Assembly: GCA_910577225.1 (NCBI GenBank)
Contig: CAJTMV010000003.1
Span: forward strand, 85,049-149,048
DNA from: an uncultured Eubacterium sp.
GTDB taxonomy: Bacteria; Bacillota; Clostridia; Lachnospirales; Lachnospiraceae
Length of the DNA: 64,000 nucleotides
Reading direction: 5' to 3'
A program made the translations under genes and the position numbers. This document shows, in pieces, positions 50,329 to 58,381 of this stretch (its first letter is position 1; each line of letters starts with the position of its first letter). Below the pieces are notes generated by a model that had not been told where the DNA came from, did no database searches, and saw nothing but the letters and a program-made list of their open reading frames with translations.

Positions 50329-51738
50329 ATGGAAAGAAAGAATGCATGGGAAAAATACCCTGAAGAGAAGCGCGGACCGTTGCTGGAATTTAGTGAAACA
50401 TACAGACAGTTTATTTCCGATTGCAAGACAGAACGGGAATGCACGGAAAAATTTAAGCAGATAGCAAAGCGTTCAGGATTTACAGATCTGGAAGAAAAGA
50501 TAAAGTCCGGCGGATCTCTAAAGCCGGGAGACAAAGTATATGCTGTCAATATGGGAAAAGGTCTGGCGATGTATGTCGTTGGAACACAGCCGATAGAGCA
50601 GGGAATGAATATCCTGGGCGCACATATCGACTCTCCGCGACTCGATCTGAAACAGAATCCATTATATGAAGATACGGAAATGGCTATGCTGGATACGCAT
50701 TATTACGGCGGCGTAAAGAAATATCAGTGGGTTACCCTGCCGCTCGCATTGCACGGCGTTTTTGTAAAAAAAGACGGCACGGTAATTTCGGTGAGTATCG
50801 GAGATAAACCGGGAGATCCGGTATTCGGAGTCAGCGATCTGCTGATTCATCTTGCCGGCGAACAGATGGAAAAAAAGGCGGGAAAAGTAATCGAAGGAGA
50901 AAATCTGGATATTCTGATCGGCAGTATTCCACTGTTTAAGCAGGAGAAAAAAGAGGACGACAGCGAAGTGATCAAAGACCGTGTCAAGGCAAATGTTTTA
51001 CAGATTCTGGCAAAAGAATATCAGATCGAAGAAGAAGATTTTGTATCTGCGGAGATCGAAGTAGTTCCGGCAGGCGAAGCCAGAGATTACGGGTTTGACC
51101 GGAGTATGATTATGGGATACGGACATGATGACAGAGTATGCGCATATCCGTCTTTTATGGCAATGCTCGATCTGGAAGAAATACCGGAGCGTACCAGCGT
51201 ATGTCTGCTTGTAGATAAAGAAGAAGTCGGGAGCGTTGGAGCGACCGGTATGAAATCCCGTTTTTTCGAAAATATGACGGCTGAGGTGATGCATGCGGCG
51301 GGACAATATAGCGAACTGGCGCTGCGGCGGGCACTGGCAAATTCCAAAGTACTTTCTTCTGATGTCAGCGCAGCCTTTGATCCAAATTTTGCGTCGGTAT
51401 CCGATAAGAAGAACGCCGCATATTTTGGAAAAGGGTTAGTATTCAACAAATATACAGGATCCAGAGGAAAATCTGGTTCGAACGACGCGAATGCCGAATA
51501 TATGGCGCATTTACGCAACATTTTTGATCGTAACGACGTGTCGTACCAGACTTCCGAGCTTGGAAAGGTAGACCAGGGAGGCGGCGGAACGATCGCGTTT
51601 ATTCTGGCTGATTACGGCATGGAAGTCATTGACAGCGGAGTCGCCGTATTAAATATGCATGCGCCATGGGAGATTATCAGCAAGGTCGATTTGTATGAAG
51701 CCTACCGGGGGTATCTGACATTTTTAAAAGAAGCGTAG
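50329..51738 (+). CDS. M18-family zinc aminopeptidase
   Basis: This 469-residue aspartyl-type aminopeptidase has metal ligands in GAHIDSPRLDLK near 97 (His, and Asp as LDLK), DKEEVGSVGATG near 297 (Glu) and LNMHAPWEI near 441 (His), plus GYGHDDRVCAYPS near 263. It removes N-terminal residues from peptides in the cytosol, probably for amino-acid salvage. An ATG at 50308 is in frame, but GGAG at 50315-50318 lies 10 bases before the ATG at 50329, and MERKNAWEKY is a natural start. Confidence 0.88.
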   Translation: MERKNAWEKYPEEKRGPLLEFSETYRQFISDCKTERECTEKFKQIAKRSGFTDLEEKIKSGGSLKPGDKVYAVNMGKGLAMYVVGTQPIEQGMNILGAHIDSPRLDLKQNPLYEDTEMAMLDTHYYGGVKKYQWVTLPLALHGVFVKKDGTVISVSIGDKPGDPVFGVSDLLIHLAGEQMEKKAGKVIEGENLDILIGSIPLFKQEKKEDDSEVIKDRVKANVLQILAKEYQIEEEDFVSAEIEVVPAGEARDYGFDRSMIMGYGHDDRVCAYPSFMAMLDLEEIPERTSVCLLVDKEEVGSVGATGMKSRFFENMTAEVMHAAGQYSELALRRALANSKVLSSDVSAAFDPNFASVSDKKNAAYFGKGLVFNKYTGSRGKSGSNDANAEYMAHLRNIFDRNDVSYQTSELGKVDQGGGGTIAFILADYGMEVIDSGVAVLNMHAPWEIISKVDLYEAYRGYLTFLKEA

Positions 51739-51816
51739 GAAACTGTCGTTTTTGGGATTTTTAGGAATCTTAGGATTTTTGGGAATTTGGCAAATTTGGG
51801 ATAGAAAGAAAACATT

Positions 51817-52731
51817 ATGAGCGAATCAGGTTTTTATGAGCAGTTATTAAGCATTCTTACAAAAGAACAGATTTTATGCGCAGAACCGATGAGCAGTCAC
51901 ACAACGTTTCGCGTGGGCGGGCCGGCAGATTATTATGTAATGCCGCGTCCGGATCAGGTCGCGGCAGTTGCGGCACTATGCCGCAGGGAGCAAATGCCAT
52001 GTCAGATTGTTGGCAATGGCAGCAATCTGCTGGTAGGCGACAAAGGAATCCGCGGAGTGGTACTCGCGTTATCCAGACAGGCAGCAGACGTTCAGGCGGA
52101 AGGAAACCGTATCAGGGCCGGCGCCGGCGCGCTGTTGTCTCAGGCAGCCGCGGCAGCCTTGAAAGCCGGACTTGGAGGGATGGAATTTGCAGCCGGAATT
52201 CCCGGTTCGGTCGGAGGAGCGGTAGTAATGAACGCGGGAGCTTACGGCGGAGAACTAAAAGATGTGCTGATGCAGGTGATTGTTCTGACAAAAGAAGGAG
52301 AGCGGCAGATTTTAAGTAATAAGGATCTGGAGCTATCCTACCGGCACAGCTGTATTCAGGAACGGGAGCTGATCGTGCTGGAAGCAGAGTTTTTGCTGCA
52401 GCCGAAGCCACGGCAGGAGATTCAGTCGCTGATGGACGACCTGAAACGGCGCCGGATAGAAAAGCAGCCGCTGGAATATCCAAGCGCAGGCAGTACGTTT
52501 AAACGCCCTGAGGGAAACTATGCCGGAAAACTGATTATGGAAGCCGGCCTTGCGGGAGCCTCTGTCGGCGGAGCGCAGGTATCTGCAAAGCATTGCGGGT
52601 TTGTTATCAATACAGGCAGCGCTTCGGCGGACGATGTCAGAAAGCTCATTTGCCATGTGCAGCAAAAAGTGTTTGAATCTTCAGGAGTCCGGCTGGAGAC
52701 AGAAGTGAAATGCATGGGTGAGTTTGTATAG
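51817..52731 (+). CDS. murB: UDP-N-acetylenolpyruvoylglucosamine reductase
   Basis: This 304-residue FAD enzyme makes UDP-N-acetylmuramate for peptidoglycan. FRVGGPADYYVMP near 31 (core FRVGGPAD), the FAD site GNGSNLLVGD near 67, EFAAGIPGSVGGAVVMNAGAYGGEL near 127 (core GIPGSVGGAVVMNAGAYG), YRHS near 172 and PSAGSTFKRPEGN near 224 (core SAGSTFKRP) are all present. It begins the murB-rapZ-whiA block found in many Firmicutes. The 78-base gap before it holds only short GGATTTTT-like repeats. Confidence 0.95.
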   Translation: MSESGFYEQLLSILTKEQILCAEPMSSHTTFRVGGPADYYVMPRPDQVAAVAALCRREQMPCQIVGNGSNLLVGDKGIRGVVLALSRQAADVQAEGNRIRAGAGALLSQAAAAALKAGLGGMEFAAGIPGSVGGAVVMNAGAYGGELKDVLMQVIVLTKEGERQILSNKDLELSYRHSCIQERELIVLEAEFLLQPKPRQEIQSLMDDLKRRRIEKQPLEYPSAGSTFKRPEGNYAGKLIMEAGLAGASVGGAQVSAKHCGFVINTGSASADDVRKLICHVQQKVFESSGVRLETEVKCMGEFV

Positions 52732-52757
52732 AAGGTAAGACCGGCAGCTGTCAGACA

Positions 52758-52781
52758 GGTCTGTGCATGCAGGCACAGACC
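52758..52781 (+). other. Stem-loop between murB and rapZ
   Basis: GGTCTGTG pairs with CACAGACC around an 8-base loop. No U-tract, so probably not a terminator. Confidence 0.4.
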
Positions 52782-52838
52782 GCAGGAGAAAGGTTTCATG
52801 TGTAATGGCAGACATAGAGGCAGAAAGGGGGAGTTGCG

Positions 52839-53741
52839 ATGCGTTTTGTAATATTAACTGGTATATCAGGAGCGGGAAAAACTACGGCGTTAAAAATGAT
52901 GGAAGATATGGGTTATTACTGCGTGGACAATCTTCCGATACCGTTAGTAGAACGTTTTTACGAGCTGTCTGACAATGCAAGCGCTGAATTGCAGAAAGTG
53001 GCTGTCGGTATCGATGTCAGAAACGGACAGAATCTGAGCGAAATGCAGGACGTATTAATGCGCCTTCAGGCGGAGGGCAGGAAGTGTGAGATTTTGTTTT
53101 TGGATTCTGACGATCCGGTTCTTGTCAAACGTTATAAAGAAACGAGGCGCAGCCATCCGCTGGCGCAGGGTGAGCGCGTGGATAAAGGAATAGGCAGAGA
53201 GAGGGAGCAGTTAAGATTTTTAAAGGAACATGCGGACTATATTATCGACACAAGCAGGCTGCTGACGAGAGAGTTAAAAGTTGAGCTGGAAAAGATCTTT
53301 GTAAATAATAAGGAATATCAAAATCTGTTTATTACCGTATTATCTTTTGGATTTAAGTATGGAATACCGGCAGATGCGGATCTTGTCTTCGATGTACGGT
53401 TTCTGCCGAATCCTTATTATGTGGAAGGACTGCGGCTGAAAAACGGAAACGATTCGGAAATACAGGATTATGTCCTGCAGTATCCGGAAGCGCATGTATT
53501 TTTGAACAAACTGGAGGATATGATCCGGTTTCTGCTGCCGAATTATATTGCGGAAGGTAAGAACCAGCTCGTGATCAGTATCGGCTGTACCGGAGGAAAA
53601 CACCGTTCGGTTACGCTGGCGAACGAGTTGTATCAGCGTCTGTCAAAAGAACCGGAGCAGGCGCAGCAGCATGGATCGGCGCCAAACTATGGACTTAAAA
53701 TCGAACATCGGGATATTTTAAAAGATACACAGCATAAGTAG
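52839..53741 (+). CDS. rapZ: RNase adapter / nucleotide-binding protein RapZ (YvcJ)
   Basis: This 300-residue P-loop protein has Walker A LTGISGAGKTTALKMMEDMGYYCVDNLP at residues 5-32 (core GISGAGKT) and the typical ETRRSHPL near 104. The C-terminal domain ends ISIGCTGGKHRSVTLANEL near 245 (core CTGGKHRSV). In E. coli RapZ controls glucosamine-6-phosphate synthesis by guiding RNase E. In Bacillus, YvcJ has a less defined role. GGGGGAG precedes the ATG. It lies 11 bases before whiA; the yvcK gene often found between them is absent. Confidence 0.93.
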   Translation: MRFVILTGISGAGKTTALKMMEDMGYYCVDNLPIPLVERFYELSDNASAELQKVAVGIDVRNGQNLSEMQDVLMRLQAEGRKCEILFLDSDDPVLVKRYKETRRSHPLAQGERVDKGIGREREQLRFLKEHADYIIDTSRLLTRELKVELEKIFVNNKEYQNLFITVLSFGFKYGIPADADLVFDVRFLPNPYYVEGLRLKNGNDSEIQDYVLQYPEAHVFLNKLEDMIRFLLPNYIAEGKNQLVISIGCTGGKHRSVTLANELYQRLSKEPEQAQQHGSAPNYGLKIEHRDILKDTQHK

Positions 53742-53752
53742 ACAGGTGAGCT

Positions 53753-54715
53753 ATGTCGTTTTCAGGTGAAGTAAAAAAAGAGCTGGCAGCAGTCAAAGAT
53801 CTGGTCAGACACTGCCAGCTGGCGGAACTTGCGGCTCTGTTAAGCGGCAGCGGGAAGATTTACAGACAGAGCGGGCAGATGCATATTACGCTGGCAACAG
53901 AAAATGAGCGGGTGGCAATGAGATATGAAAAGCTGCTGCAGCAGACGGCAGACGTTACCGTAGCAGTTACGCAGGCATATTCGGTACAACAAAAAAATAA
54001 GGTATCTTACCTCACAGATATTTCAGATCAAAAAACAGTCAGAAAGATATTTCTGATGTTAAAGATCATATCCGGAGACGGACACATTCGTGAAAATATG
54101 ACGCTGGCAGACGGACTGCTGCTGCAGAAGAACTGCTGTAAACGCGCATTTTTGCGGGGAGCGTTTCTGGCTGCAGGCTCGATGAGCAATCCAAAGAAAT
54201 CTTATCATTTTGAAATTGTCTGCAGCGAACGGTGCAAAGCCGTCCAGCTGCAGGAACTGTTTGGAGCCTTTCAGCTGGAAGCCAAAATCATTACAAGAAA
54301 AAATCATGAAATTGTCTATTTAAAAGAAGGCTCGCAGATTGTAGACGCATTGAATATTATGGGAGCCCATACAGCGCTGATGGATTTGGAAAATGTACGT
54401 ATTATCAAAGAGATGCGGAACGATATTAACCGTCGGGTAAACTGCGAGACAGCAAATATTCATAAAACAGTAAATGCCGCTTACCGGCAGCAGGAAGCGA
54501 TTCGCTATTTAAAAAAACATGGAGCGCTGGAGGGACTGTCGCAGCAGCTGCAGGAGATGGCGGCGCTTCGAATGGATTATCCGGAAGCGGCGATTCGTGA
54601 GCTGGGCGAGCTATGCTGTCCGCCAGTAGGAAAATCCGGCGTCAATCACAGACTGCGCAGGCTGGAAGAGATTGCCGGACAGATGGGCTATGAAAAAAGG
54701 AATGATCAATCATGA
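53753..54715 (+). CDS. whiA: DNA-binding protein WhiA
   Basis: This 320-residue protein combines LAGLIDADG-homing-endonuclease-like domains (about 1-215, AFLRGAFLAAGSMSNPKKSYHFEI near 132, core RGAFLAAGS) with a C-terminal helix-turn-helix (about 225-315, LGELCCPPVGKSGVNHRLRRLEEIA, core GKSGVNHRLRR). It is a sporulation regulator in Streptomyces; in other Firmicutes it affects cell division and chromosome segregation. Its end overlaps the lipid kinase gene by 4 bases. Confidence 0.94.
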   Translation: MSFSGEVKKELAAVKDLVRHCQLAELAALLSGSGKIYRQSGQMHITLATENERVAMRYEKLLQQTADVTVAVTQAYSVQQKNKVSYLTDISDQKTVRKIFLMLKIISGDGHIRENMTLADGLLLQKNCCKRAFLRGAFLAAGSMSNPKKSYHFEIVCSERCKAVQLQELFGAFQLEAKIITRKNHEIVYLKEGSQIVDALNIMGAHTALMDLENVRIIKEMRNDINRRVNCETANIHKTVNAAYRQQEAIRYLKKHGALEGLSQQLQEMAALRMDYPEAAIRELGELCCPPVGKSGVNHRLRRLEEIAGQMGYEKRNDQS

Positions 54716-55605
54716 AAAAAATATTATTCGTATATAATGCACACGCAGGAAAAGCTGCGATCCGGTCAAAGCTGGCAGATCTGATCGATATGATGGTACA
54801 AAGAGGATATCGCGTCACAAGTCATCCGACACAGTACAGCGGCAATGCGACAGAGCTGATCATGCAGGAAGGCTCGGAATATGATCTGATTATATGCAGC
54901 GGCGGCGACGGAACGCTGGATGAAGTCGTTACGGGTATGATGCAGATGGATGAAAAAAGACCGATCGGGTATATTCCGATGGGCAGTACGAATGACTTTG
55001 CCAATTCGCTGCAATTGCCCAAAAATGTACGAAAAGCAGCGGAGATTGCGCTGGATGGCCAGCCGTTCGCATGTGATGTCGGGCAGTTTAACGATAACAG
55101 CTTTATCTATGTGGCAGCGTTTGGTATTTTTACAGAAGTATCTTATCAGACGAACCAGGAGCTGAAAAACCTGCTCGGGCATGCCGCTTATATACTGGAA
55201 GGAGCCAAAAGTCTGCTGGATATCGAAGCGTATGAAATGCGTGTGGAATATGAAGATACGATTCTGGAAGGGGAATTTATTTTCGGAATGGTGACAAATT
55301 CCATATCAGTCGGCGGGTTTAAGCAGATAGCTGGAAAAAATGTATTGCTGGATGACGGTGTCTTTGAGGTGACTTTGATCAAACGTCCGAAAAATCCGCT
55401 GGAGCTGAATGAAATTGTTACTTCGCTTCTGGCAAGGGTAGATAATACAGAACTTATTTATTCTTTTAAGACAGATGAAATCCGTTTTTATACAGAAAAA
55501 GAAGTAACCTGGACGCTGGACGGGGAGTATGGCGGTTCGCATAATCAGGTTGTGATTAAAAACTGGCACCGTGCAGTAGAGATTATGGTAAAAAGCGAAA
55601 CATAG
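54712..55605 (+). CDS. Diacylglycerol/lipid kinase (YegS/DagK family)
   Basis: This is a 297-residue lipid kinase. The ATP site includes YNAHAGKAAIRSKL near 8, SGGDGTLDEVVTGM near 63 (core GGDGT) and IGYIPMGSTNDFANSL near 86. The second domain binds lipid and includes the acidic residues around LLDDGVFEVTLIK near 213. It phosphorylates diacylglycerol or undecaprenol-type lipids for phospholipid recycling. It overlaps whiA by 4 bases and is followed by a terminator. Confidence 0.9.
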   Translation: MKKILFVYNAHAGKAAIRSKLADLIDMMVQRGYRVTSHPTQYSGNATELIMQEGSEYDLIICSGGDGTLDEVVTGMMQMDEKRPIGYIPMGSTNDFANSLQLPKNVRKAAEIALDGQPFACDVGQFNDNSFIYVAAFGIFTEVSYQTNQELKNLLGHAAYILEGAKSLLDIEAYEMRVEYEDTILEGEFIFGMVTNSISVGGFKQIAGKNVLLDDGVFEVTLIKRPKNPLELNEIVTSLLARVDNTELIYSFKTDEIRFYTEKEVTWTLDGEYGGSHNQVVIKNWHRAVEIMVKSET

Positions 55606-55631
55606 AGGAAAGCTCTGGTGAAACATAACAG

Positions 55632-55671
55632 GCAGGCATTTTGAAAGAATGAAATGTCTGCTATTTTATTT
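55632..55671 (+). terminator. Terminator after the lipid kinase gene
   Basis: GCAGGCATTT pairs with AAATGTCTGC, followed by TATTTTATTT. Confidence 0.8.
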
Positions 55672-55734
55672 GGCGTATGACAGCGTATGCCAGAGGATTA
55701 CAAAAGTATTGGGAAATAAGGAGGAACGGGTGAA

Positions 55735-57108
55735 ATGGAAACAAAACATACGACGCCTGATATGGGGAGCGCAAGCGTACCAAAACTCATGCTGAAACTG
55801 GCAATTCCGGCAGTGATTGCACAATTGATTAATATGCTGTACAACATTGTGGACCGGATTTATATCGGGCATATTCCAGATGCCGGCGCATCTGCGTTAA
55901 CGGGAGTCGGACTGTTTCTGCCGATTTTAATGATGATCAACGCGTTTGCGATGCTGGCAGGTTCCGGAGGCGCGCCCAGAGCGGCGATTTCCATGGGTAA
56001 AAATGACAGGGAAGGCGCGCAGAAGATACTGGGGAACTGTTTTTCGGTACTGATGATTTTCTCGGTGATGCTAACCGTATTGTTTTATGTATATGCGCCG
56101 CAATTGCTGCGGATGTTTGGCGCCAGTGACGTGACGCTGCCTTATGCGTTATCGTATGCGCGTATTTATATTTTGGGAATCGTGTTTGTAATGATTGTGA
56201 TGGGAATGAATCCATTTATTACGACACAGGGATTTGCAAAGTTCAGTATGATAACGACAGTCGTGGGAGCTGTGTGTAATATTATTCTGGATCCGATTCT
56301 GATCTTTGTCCTGAAAATGGGAGTGCAGGGAGCGGCGGCTGCAACCGTAATCAGCCAGGCCGTCAGCGCCGTCTGGGTATTGTGGTTTTTAACCGGTTCG
56401 AAAACAATGCTGCGCCTGACGATTTCAGATATGAAGATAGAGGCGGACGTTATTTTTCCCTGTCTGGCGCTTGGGATATCTACGTTTGTGATGTTAAGTA
56501 CGGAAAGTATTTTAAATATCAGCTTTAACAGCAGCCTGTCCAGATATGGAGGAGATATTGCGGTTGGCGCAATGACGATTATTTCCTCCTGCAATCAGCT
56601 GATTACGCTGCCGCTGCAGGGAATCTGCCAGGGCGGGCAGCCGATTATGAGCTATAACTTTGGAGCAGATCATAAAGCGCGTGTCAGGCAGGCATTTCGC
56701 TGCCAGTTTGCGACCTGTACCGGTTACGCGGCGCTGATGTGGATGCTGCTGATGCTTGTTCCGCACGTATTTACCGGTATTTTCAGCAGTGATCCGGCCC
56801 TGAGCGATTATACGATATGGGCCATGCGTATTTATATGGCCGGGATTTTTTCCACTGGCGTTCAGATCTCCTGCCAGCAGACGTTTATGGCGCTCGGTCA
56901 GGCAAAGATCAGTCTTCTGATGGCCTGCCTGCGTAAACTGGTGCTTTTGATTCCGCTGATTTTTATATTGCCGCATTATTTTAGAGATCCGGTATTTGGC
57001 GTATTTGTGGCAGAACCGGTCAGTGACGTGATCGCCGCTTCGGTCACAGGGTCGATGCTGTTTCTGAGACTGAATCGGATCCTGGAGAAGGGAGCGGCCA
57101 GGGATTAA
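55735..57108 (+). CDS. MATE-family efflux transporter
   Basis: This 457-residue transporter has about 12 membrane helices in two homologous halves. It begins with the typical PKLMLKLAIPAVIAQLINMLYNIVDRIYIGHI (core NMLYNIVDRIYIG). The second half contains IISSCNQLITLPLQGICQGGQPIMSYNFGA (core GGQPIMSYNFGA). MATE exporters use Na+ or H+ gradients to expel cationic drugs and metabolites; the substrate here is unknown. GGAGG lies 10 bases before the ATG. It is 40% or less similar by eye to the MATE protein at 61900 and not a recent duplicate. Confidence 0.9.
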   Translation: METKHTTPDMGSASVPKLMLKLAIPAVIAQLINMLYNIVDRIYIGHIPDAGASALTGVGLFLPILMMINAFAMLAGSGGAPRAAISMGKNDREGAQKILGNCFSVLMIFSVMLTVLFYVYAPQLLRMFGASDVTLPYALSYARIYILGIVFVMIVMGMNPFITTQGFAKFSMITTVVGAVCNIILDPILIFVLKMGVQGAAAATVISQAVSAVWVLWFLTGSKTMLRLTISDMKIEADVIFPCLALGISTFVMLSTESILNISFNSSLSRYGGDIAVGAMTIISSCNQLITLPLQGICQGGQPIMSYNFGADHKARVRQAFRCQFATCTGYAALMWMLLMLVPHVFTGIFSSDPALSDYTIWAMRIYMAGIFSTGVQISCQQTFMALGQAKISLLMACLRKLVLLIPLIFILPHYFRDPVFGVFVAEPVSDVIAASVTGSMLFLRLNRILEKGAARD

Positions 57109-57182
57109 CACAGCGGGAGACAAACACGCTAAAAAACGATACGTTACTATGGTAAATTTTTCTTTATTTTTTTTGAAAATAA

Positions 57183-57191
57183 TGGTATGAT
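57183..57191 (+). promoter_or_regulatory. Extended -10 promoter of fba
   Basis: TG-G-TATGAT at 57183-57191, 45 bases before the start codon. The -35 region is T-rich without a clear hexamer. Confidence 0.5.
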
Positions 57192-57235
57192 AGTAGTATC
57201 AAATGAAATCAGATCAAAAAAATGGAGGAAAGAAC

Positions 57236-58099
57236 ATGTTAGTATCAGCAGCAGAAATGCTAAAGAAAGCAAAAGCCGGCCATTACGCAGTCGGCCAGTT
57301 TAACATCAACAACCTGGAATGGACAAAATCCGTATTACTGACGGCGGAAGAGTTAAAAAGTCCGGTCATCTTAGGCGTATCCGAAGGCGCTGGAAAGTAT
57401 ATGACAGGATTTAAGACGGTTGCAGCGATGGTAAAAGCAATGGATGAAGAGCTTGGAATTACGGTTCCGGTTGCTCTGCATCTGGATCATGGTACTTATG
57501 AAGGCTGCTATCAGTGTATTAAAGCAGGATTTACATCGATCATGTTTGACGGTTCTCATTATCCGATTGAAGAAAACGTAGCAAAGACAAAGGAACTGGT
57601 AGCGGTATCCCATAACTTGGGACTGTCTATTGAAGCAGAGGTAGGTTCCATTGGCGGCGAAGAAGACGGCGTTGTAGGAATGGGCGAATGCGCAGATCCT
57701 GAAGAATGCAAATCTATCGCTGATCTGGGCGTGGACATGCTGGCAGCAGGTATTGGTAATATTCATGGCAAATATCCGGAAAACTGGGCTGGTCTGAGCT
57801 TTGAGACACTGGATGCCGTACAGCAGAAAACAGGCGAAATGCCGTTGGTACTTCACGGCGGTACAGGTATTCCGGAAGATATGATTAAAAAAGCGATTTC
57901 GCTTGGCGTTGCAAAGATCAATGTAAATACAGAATGTCAGTTATCTTTCCAGGAAGCGACACGTAAGTATGTAGAAGCAGGCAAAGATCTGGAGGGTAAG
58001 GGATTTGATCCTCGTAAATTACTCGCTCCGGGCGCAGAAGCAATCAAAGCTACAGTAAAAGAAAAGATGGAATTATTCGGTTCTGTTGGTAAGGCATAA
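57236..58099 (+). CDS. fba: Class II fructose-bisphosphate aldolase
   Basis: This 287-residue zinc aldolase of glycolysis contains YAVGQFNINNLEWTKSVL near 17 (core GQFNINN), the first zinc ligand in VALHLDHGTYEG near 80 (core HLDHG), and SIMFDGSHYPIEEN near 102. IEAEVGSIGGEEDG near 132, IGNIHGKYP near 175 and VLHGGTGIPEDMIKKAI near 207 (core LHGGTGIP) follow. GGAGGAAAGAAC precedes the ATG at 57236; an upstream ATG at 57203 lacks a ribosome site. It is a single-gene unit with its own promoter and terminator. Confidence 0.96.
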   Translation: MLVSAAEMLKKAKAGHYAVGQFNINNLEWTKSVLLTAEELKSPVILGVSEGAGKYMTGFKTVAAMVKAMDEELGITVPVALHLDHGTYEGCYQCIKAGFTSIMFDGSHYPIEENVAKTKELVAVSHNLGLSIEAEVGSIGGEEDGVVGMGECADPEECKSIADLGVDMLAAGIGNIHGKYPENWAGLSFETLDAVQQKTGEMPLVLHGGTGIPEDMIKKAISLGVAKINVNTECQLSFQEATRKYVEAGKDLEGKGFDPRKLLAPGAEAIKATVKEKMELFGSVGKA

Positions 58100-58112
58100 A
58101 TAAAACAAAGAG

Positions 58113-58160
58113 TACCAGAGCATATCTCAGGCAGGATTGCGGATATGCTCTGGTATTTTG
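58113..58160 (+). terminator. Strong terminator of fba
   Basis: TACCAGAGCATATC pairs perfectly with GATATGCTCTGGTA, followed by TTTTGG. The rest of the 282-base gap to glnN is AT-rich and holds the attenuator listed next. Confidence 0.88.
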
Positions 58161-58269
58161 GTAATATTGACGAAAAAACGATTGTAAAAATAAAGAAAAT
58201 ATAAGTAAATGATAAAATAAAAATAAAGTATTGTAATTTATGCGAAATAGGTGTATGTTAATAGCAGAT

Positions 58270-58315
58270 AGGAAAGAACGAGGATGTTCCAGCAAGGGGC
58301 ATCCTTATTTTTTTT
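58270..58315 (+). promoter_or_regulatory. Terminator/attenuator in the glnN leader
   Basis: AGGATG (58281-58286) pairs with CATCCT (58300-58305), followed by ATTTTTTTT. An overlapping alternative pairing GGAA (58271) with TTCC (58287) would disrupt it. It lies 67 bases before glnN with no gene between, so it looks like a regulated leader terminator. Confidence 0.5.
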
Positions 58316-58381
58316 CATAATATAATGTTACCAGGATACCTATCCGTTGGATTTGGAAAGAAAGGAAATGAGGATAAAAGT

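Noticed and set aside
51739..51816. GGATTTTT-like short repeats before murB
   Set aside because: The three degenerate copies in 78 AT-rich bases are too short and imperfect to call a functional repeat.
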